NCBI GenBank assembly: GCA_023614405.1
Contig: CM042694.1
Coordinates: forward strand, 130,515,711-130,579,710
DNA length: 64,000 nucleotides
Reading direction: 5' to 3'
From: Avena insularis
Lineage: Eukaryota > Streptophyta > Magnoliopsida > Poales > Poaceae
Part shown: in pieces, positions 57,904 through 64,000 of the stretch
How positions within the stretch are numbered: the first letter of the stretch is position 1
Layout of the letters: every line of letters begins with the position of its first letter
The notes under the pieces: model-generated
What the model was told of the DNA's origin: nothing
Databases searched by the model: none
What the model saw: the letters and a program-made list of their open reading frames with translations, nothing else
Position numbers and translations under genes: made by a program

Positions 57904-60900
57904 TGTAACATCCCAAAACTTTAATCCAATCTTATCAAGATCCAAATCATCAAAGTTAGGGTTAACAAAAACTTTTCCAAATAAAAAATGAAAGCATTCA
58001 TGTGTATGTGCATTTAATTTAGGAATTGATTTGAATTGCCATGGTTCTGTGATTCATTGCTTGTAAAATGTTTCTTAGGTGAAATAAACATCATCTAAAT
58101 CTTTCGCAAACTTTTCCCAAAGAAAAACAACTCAAAATGAATAATTGAGGTAAATGGTCATTTTGGCCAAATTAACTATCATGCCTACTTTGGCTATTCC
58201 TAGCACTCATTTCTCAACAGAAATAATTCTGGATCTTTACACCCCTTGCTAGTACACATAATGAGGTACCAAGGCCCACTTTGTGATCTGCTAAAAACAT
58301 TCAAATGCTAATTTTAAATGACAGTTTAAAATTGAATCTATTTCATATGGGAAGATCCCACTATTTCAAAAACCACTCAAACAAGCTCAATTTTGAAAAC
58401 CCAAGCAACCACAGAGTCTCAAGCTTATGCCTAGCAAACCCACCAAAAATCTTTTCAAAATACCAAAGTTTATTTCTTGCGGCCATTTAATCAAACACTT
58501 GGCAGGCAGGGTTAAACTCTAAACCATAGCTCACTGTTTTGAACAGGGTTTTGCCCCCATTTGATCTCCATTTAATCTTTTGGTCCCATCTTGATCTAAC
58601 CATGCCATTAGCACCCATCCCCTACTCTCCTAGTGGCAGTGCAAGGCCATGCCGAGCACCAACTCGCCGGCCGACCATGCACTCGCCCCAGCAGACCACC
58701 TCTCCCTCTCTCACCATGTCTAGGAGATAGCCAGGACCTCACCGCCACCCTCTGTCCCTTCCCCGAGCCAAGCCCAGCCGTGGACCACCGAGGAAACCAC
58801 GCCCAGTGCCGCCACAGCCTTAGACCCGCATGCGTGCACAAGCCGGCCGACGTAGCCAGCGCCCGCGCTCGCCATGACCCGAACACGACGGACACACATG
58901 TTCGCCGCCAGCACCACACCGCTTCGCCGTGGACACCGCCGCCTCTGCCTTTCAGGCGCCAGTGCCAAACCGCATACCACCGCCCCTAAGCCAACATTAA
59001 GTTCCTAGAGCACCGCCAGGAGACCGCCCGTCGATCGCCACCCTCAGCCATGTCGCCACCATCGCCTGCTCATCCCTCTTGGTCTCGCCGTCGAGCCTAT
59101 AAAAGGAGGGCACCCCCAGCCATTTGAAGCACACCACTCCACTCTTCTCACCTCACTGATCATCCTAGACCACTAGCCGGAGCAAGGGGAGCAGTAGCTC
59201 GCCGGAATTGCACCTGAGCAGGCCGCCTCTGGAGGAGAAGGGCGCCGCTGATTGCGACCACCCCCGGAGCTGCCTCGACCGTCCCTGAACTTGCCGTTGA
59301 CCACCAGTCCGTTTGCCCGCCTCGCCGACCTTGCTGGAGCTCTGGTACGCCCCCTATGCACCCCGACCGAGCCGCTAGGGTTCAAGCTCACCGGCGACAG
59401 GGCCGTCGTTGATGACAAGCCACAGTTGTTGATCACCACTCTAATCCAACGTCCCACATCGCCCTGTACCGCTTCGCGTGTTACGAGCCACTGACCGGTG
59501 GACCCCCCTGTCAGTTGAGCCCCGCATTGCGGAGTGACACTGGGCCGGCCCGTTAGAGTTTCTGCGCGACCCAGTTAGTTTGAATTAAGATTTTTCTTTT
59601 TAGTTTAAACTTAGTTCTATCTCTGAGTTTGAAAATCAATTCAGAGAGTTTTACAAATCCAAATTGCATGAAACCATTTTTTCTGAAAGGTATTGAAATG
59701 ATCTATCAAAGCCAGTTGGATTTAATTCAATTAGAGTTATAGATCTCTCCTAGTAAAAATAACAAAACAGAAGTATTTGCAACTTGCACCATTTTTATAA
59801 AATCAACTAAGATAGATTTTGAGTTGATTCCAACTCTCACAATTCACATTTCATCATACATATCTGAATATGTAATAATATTAAGGTTTACATGCAGTGA
59901 CTTTGGACTAGTACCAAAATAATACTATATAGGCATTTCTAGTGACTTTAAATCATTAAATAATGAACTTAAACCAAAGTAATTACGATCCAACCCTTAA
60001 ATCACATTCCCACATGTTAGAATATGTGGTGATGACATGTGTCCACATGATCCCATATTTTAAGTGGTGAATATTAAATCTTAGTTAATTTTTCAATGAG
60101 TAGAAATTACTTTTCTAAATTAAAAAGAATGAAACTAGTGAATTAAACTTGTGATGCTTGTGATGATAATAGATCATCCAATGAGTGTTTTAGAATGCTA
60201 ATTAGACTAGTTAAGTATTGTTTGGTGATTGTGTACTCCGTATGTATTTATAGACGATAATACCGACCAAGTCTACGAGGAGGAGGAGTTCTACCAAGAA
60301 GAAGAAGAAGAAAACTTCAACCACTGCACTAACCAAGGCAAGCCACCATTAACAATGCAAGCTAACACTTGCAAGTTTAATGCTTAGCAAGCTAGGATCA
60401 AACTAGATGGTTTAGCAAAGATGCTTTAGGCATGCTTGGATCATACCACTTTGACTATTAGTTACCCCAAGTCTTATTTTCAAGCTTTACTTCCTTTACT
60501 TTACCCAAAGTTCTTTACTTGTTTTTTAAGGTAGCATAAATAGTATAAAACTTGACCTATTTAGAAACCCTTTAGATGTCATTCTATGGCATGAGATTGA
60601 ACCCATCTTTTCCACCTTAGTGAACACTCTTAACTTAGTAGTTTAGAGTAGATCAAAAACTTGAGTCACTTTAGATGGGAACACTTGGTGAAAATGAATT
60701 ATGAAAACCTTGGAATGATGAGTCATTTTATTGAGATGTTTTGACATGTGTTGAGAAACACAAATGGTTCATGATGATGAAAATGTTGAGGCATGAGCCT
60801 TAACCCTTTTATAAAACTGATGGTTGGATTCGGATGCGATACTATTCCAAATTTACCGTACAACCACATTACCTGAATTGGGTAAGGCTTAGCTGGAAAT

Positions 60901-61798
60901 TTATATGCATTAGTATTAGTTCCCTTGCGGGAGAGGTTTGAGCTGAGGCTACATCTCAATGTTGTCCACCTATGCAGTGCCCAAGATGACTGATGGTCAT
61001 GGTTGGGAGGCCATGCTCATAGGAGAGGTGCTTATACTAGGGTGTGTAAAAGGGAAGGTTATGTTTGATTATCTGCATACTAAGTATGATGATTTAGGGT
61101 TATCCCTGATAGATGTATCGAATCTTGTGGTGAAAGTGTACCACCTCTGCAGAGTGTCAAACTATTCGAATAGCCGCGTCCATGGTTATGGATAGTTGGA
61201 ATGGCCATAATGTTTCGTTGTCAGATGTTTTCCAAACAATTTATGAAATGAATGATGAATCTTGACTTGACCACCACAGGATTGTGTTTATGACAATAGC
61301 TTCCCAACTTAAGTGATTCTAGAACTTTATTTTATCTTTCTTTGCTTCAGAACTTAGCTTAGGTTTCAAACTTAACTTTATAGTTAAACTTAGATTTAAT
61401 TCTTTAACTTAGAACTATACTACTTGTTAGTGGTAGTTTGCGAGTACTTAAAGAGTACTCATGGCTTTTGTCCCTGGCTATTCTCATGGCCAGACTATGA
61501 AGGAGACTATCAAGATGATGGCCAACAGGACGGCTATGATAACTAGGACTATCTGCCTTCGTCAGCATTGCCTGTGCCCCCTGAAGATGGATCCTGCCGC
61601 TATGCTTATCTTTTAATTCCGCTGCTTGTTGTATTAAGACTGGATCATGAGATCCTTATTTGTGTAAGACCTTATGTATGGTTTGTAATGGATGGTGTAC
61701 TGTGATATCCAATCCGTTATGTCTCGCAAAAATGGTAATCCTGAGATTGCGAGGTATGGCATAACGGGCATCTGGGATTAAAAATTCGGGTGTTGACA
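57904..61798 (+). mobile_element. Solo LTR, 3,895 bp, AGATT duplication
   Basis: Begins TGTAACATCCCAAAAC and ends TTCGGGTGTTGACA, flanked by AGATT at 57899-57903 and 61799-61803. No protein-coding retrotransposon domain or second LTR is inside, so it is best read as one very long LTR left by recombination. TATAAAA at 59098-59104 (GCCTATAAAAGGAGGGC) marks the promoter, preceded by about 1.2 kb of U3. The family is not identified. Orientation is taken from the TATA box. Confidence 0.88.
59098..59104 (+). promoter_or_regulatory. TATA box of the 3.9-kb solo LTR
   Basis: TATAAAA in GAGCCTATAAAAGGAGGGCAC, followed by a CACACCACTCCACTCTTC leader. Confidence 0.65.
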
Positions 61799-62022
61799 AG
61801 ATTGAGGCCAAGGCAAAGACGAAGGAGGCCGAAGCCAAGGCCGAGGAGGTCGAAGCCAGGTCTAGGGTGGCGGAGGCAGAGGCCAAGGACAAGGAGGCCG
61901 AAGCCAAGATCATGGCCGAGGAGAATGCCATCATGCTCACCGACCTGGATACCATCGCCGATCCTGATCGCAGGGCTTTGGTTGCTCGTAGGCAGCAGAC
62001 CATCTGGGCTCGCGATGCTTAA

Positions 62023-62560
62023 ACGACAATGACTGCAACTTTTTGGGTAGAGAAGATGCCGTTCTTTTGGACATTGTGTATGATATAGCCTCATTTTGCA
62101 CATTTGAGATCCACTGGCCACTTGTTGGCGATGCCCAAAGGGCGATGACACACGTCTGCCAATTTCTTTGATAGTCAATTTGTGAGCTATTTGCGTGTGA
62201 ATTTGAGTGTTTGAGCTGATTGATGCCAGGACTGACAGATGGGTCGCGCCGCTGTGCGCGGTTGGCCGGACAGGCTGGACCACGATCCAAAAGCGACTGT
62301 GCCCGGTCCGAATGGACAAAATCGGACCGTTTCGGTCGGCCTGTCGGTCCGGTGAAGATGAAAAAATCCGAACACTTCTACTGTCATAAATGGGTTGTGC
62401 CGTTGGATGGAAAGAAGGTATGATGCTAAGGGCCACATGATCCAGTGCTAGCGCGGGAACACGTCGGTTTTTGGTCTTCGTGTCCCCTAGCCTCCTTTCC
62501 GTTTAAGGTTTGAAACAGACTATACATGGTACATGTGGCTGATAGAACTGTAGAGCTGCG
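62023..62560. other. 3' flank of NAM-associated pseudogene, no gene seen
   Basis: Contains GGTCCG/CGGACC words (GCCGGACAGG, ATCGGACCGTTTCGGTCGG) in the style of subterminal repeats of grass Harbinger-type elements. A matching terminal repeat was not found. Confidence 0.4.
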
Positions 62561-62563
62561 TGA

Positions 62564-62939
62564 GGGCATCTCCACCGACGAGACCCAAACGGACCACCTA
62601 AACGGTCCGTTTTCATCCGTATGGGTCAAGTTATCGGTGTTTTTGGGTTATAGTCCGACCTTTTCGGCCAGCCGCGTCCAGCAGGGTGACCCAAACCAAC
62701 AAAATCGACAGGCTAGCCCAAGAGAGAGGAGAGAAGAAGGCTCATTGCATGACCGCAACTGGAACAGGCCAGCGTCCGCGTCTCTCCGGACAGACCCATC
62801 TGGGCATCGATTTGGATAACCGATGGGTCGGTCCGGTCTGAGTTAGTCCGGATGGGTCGTCCCGCTGGGACGCCATGCACGTCTCGCGCGTCCGTGCGGA
62901 CCGATTAGTACGGGTTGCGCCTCACACGTGGAGATGCCC
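62564..62939. mobile_element. Harbinger-type MITE (376 bp), TGA duplication
   Basis: Inverted ends GGGCATCTCCAC / GTGGAGATGCCC, flanked by TGA at 62561-62563 and 62940-62942. GGTCCG-rich interior. The 3-bp TNA duplication and the GGGCATCTCCA end fit the PIF/Harbinger superfamily. Confidence 0.8.
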
Positions 62940-62946
62940 TGAGCGA

Positions 62947-63962
62947 GGAAATTGCACTATCCACCATGTTTTGGTCCCAGCGTTGCACAATTCACCAGGT
63001 CTATGTTTCTTTTGCAGTATTCGCCATGTATTGGTCTAATACGATTGCACACAACTCTAAAAATTTATTAGTCCTATGTTAACTGCCAACCTAACGTTGA
63101 GTCCCACGAAGCCGAATTAACCATTCTGCAAGGGCCGGACAATACATTGTCGGCTTGGACCTAGCCGAATGAACCATTCGGCGTGGGCCGGACCGATTTA
63201 GTCCCACTCGGCGAGGAGCTGGCCGATTGCCCATTCGGTCTCGGCTTTTCCGAATGAAAGTAGAGAGGTCGCGACCGCGCGCCGGCCGCCCGCTCCTCTC
63301 TCTTCTTTCTCCCGTGTCAGTTTCCTCTTCTCCCTCCTAACCAACATTCGGCATGCCTGGACCTGACCGATTGAAGCAATCAGCTTGGCCATGACCGAAC
63401 GCATGCTGGTGGCCGGCCGAAATTAGTACGTTTTATTTACCAAAAAAATCGCATGAATATACATACCACGTTATGTATACTTGAGAAAAATTGGAAATTT
63501 TTGAAATTCAAATGAACGATTTTCCAATTTTTAAAAAACGGGCACTGAAAAACCAGTAAGGGGGCAACGATAAAGACGTGTCGGTGGCTCACTCCCGCGG
63601 TAGTAATGATCGCTAGGTTGGTCCAAAAATCTCGATACTTTTATTACGTTTGGGTACTTCTTAAAACTCATGGAATATATCGTGATCTTTCTCAAGAAAA
63701 ATAAATAGAACGACTGGTTATATTTTTCAGGTCCTGTGCTCCTGTGGGAGTTTGGTTTGGCTTGGTCATTTTGGCCTTGTTTGCGTGGTCAGGACCGATG
63801 GCTTTGTGGGACTCGACGTCAGGTTGGCTGTTAATATAGGACTAATGAAGTTTTAGAGTAGTGCGCGTATTAGACCAACACATGGTGAATGCTGCAAAAG
63901 TGAAGTGAACCCGATGAATTGTGCGACGCTGTGACCAAAACATGGTGGATAGTGCAATTTCC
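62947..63962. mobile_element. Non-autonomous element with ~165-bp terminal inverted repeats
   Basis: Left arm 62947-63113 and right arm 63800-63962 are long imperfect inverted repeats (GGAAATTGCACTATCCACC at the outer edge, GGGACTC at the inner). Flanks are TGAGCGA on the left and TGAGGGA on the right (6 of 7 match). No transposase inside; the interior is GC-rich with repeated GCCGAAT words. Long arms suggest a Mutator-like element, but its usual 9-bp duplication is not visible. Confidence 0.75.
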
Positions 63963-64000
63963 TGAGGGACTGGCCGTCACTTGGTCCGTCCCCGGCTGGC

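Larger units (their letters stand above)
56710..62022 (+). pseudogene. NAM-associated / SANT-like protein pseudogene, split by solo LTR
   Basis: Starts ATG 56710 (MASSEAGVPTIDLN). NLFGGMP is followed by MHDMINEGG, the SANT/Myb-like region (SYTTDEYKILCKAWMDILQD, CGAEQKGFAYWKKVGMFFHK, SDQNDLSLSK) and, after an intron-like break, FTLSHCWTLID. Past the LTR at 57904-61798 comes an EAKAKTKEAEAK coiled-coil tail ending TAA at 62020-62022. These proteins are often associated with PIF/Harbinger DNA transposons, where a SANT-type partner helps the transposase bind DNA. Stops: TAG near 56801, TGA 57377-57379 (where an Arg is usual before WGTI), TAG 57751-57753 and TAG 57847-57849. The reading frame is continuous across the LTR once it and one AGATT are ignored. 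Not functional. Confidence 0.82.

Noticed and set aside
57904..61798. Several small genes inside this segment (58539-58989, 59173-59494, 60959-61195)
   Set aside because: They lie inside a TG...CA segment with target duplications and have no recognisable domains; they are chance ORFs in an LTR.

Overview
This is plant nuclear DNA, most likely from a Triticeae grass such as wheat, Aegilops, barley or rye. The reasons are GT-AG introns, GC-rich exon starts beside AT-rich intergenic DNA, and a transposon set typical of these genomes: CACTA elements with 'TCCCGGTT' subterminal repeats, an Angela/BARE-like Copia element, Gypsy LTRs with TGATACGTC-type ends, Stowaway and Tourist MITEs, and a Helitron. 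I saw no bacterial operon, CRISPR array, rRNA gene or tRNA gene. The species is inferred from style only.

Positions 1-31817 are one nested transposon cluster. The outer CACTA element is on the minus strand, with its transposase-side end at 31817; it runs off the left edge. It is interrupted by a minus-strand Gypsy retrotransposon (5' LTR 793-1852, tRNA-Asp primer site 764-781, gag 1-703), a solo LTR (6548-8068), and a second CACTA element of the same family (10022-31220, target duplication CTT). That inner element is itself split by a Copia retrotransposon (17711-25870, target duplication GTTTG). The two CACTA copies can be compared base for base. Both have broken tnp2-type transposases and share at least one stop codon, so the lineage was probably already mobilised in trans. 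The inner copy also carries a decayed second gene (Ulp1/C48 protease, 10565-14402) and several internal arrays: 101-bp units, 36-bp units and CTA microsatellites.

Positions 32912-53260 are the gene-bearing part. A direct duplication of about 2.96 kb (copy A 32912-39699, copy B 50303-53260) carries an ATL-like RING-H2 gene and a short unidentified minus-strand ORF. Copy A is intact for the RING gene but contains a 3,828-bp Helitron whose empty target site is preserved in copy B. Copy B's RING gene has a premature stop. Between the copies lies the one large intact gene: eight exons, 40242-49663, predicted 1,865 aa, with an N-terminal C2 (NT-C2) domain followed by a very long coiled coil containing three blocks of in-frame tandem repeats.

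Positions 53261-64000 are again transposon-rich: a Tourist-like MITE, a Stowaway MITE, a Gypsy LTR/gag fragment, a NAM-associated (SANT-like) pseudogene at 56710-62022 split by a 3,895-bp solo LTR with target duplication AGATT, a 376-bp Harbinger-type MITE with TGA duplication, and a 1-kb element with inverted repeats of about 165 bp.

The host gene content is therefore small: the NT-C2 coiled-coil gene, RING-H2 copy A, a decayed RING-H2 copy B, and a possible small gene in two copies. The rest is layered insertions whose order can be read directly from target duplications and paralogous empty sites.
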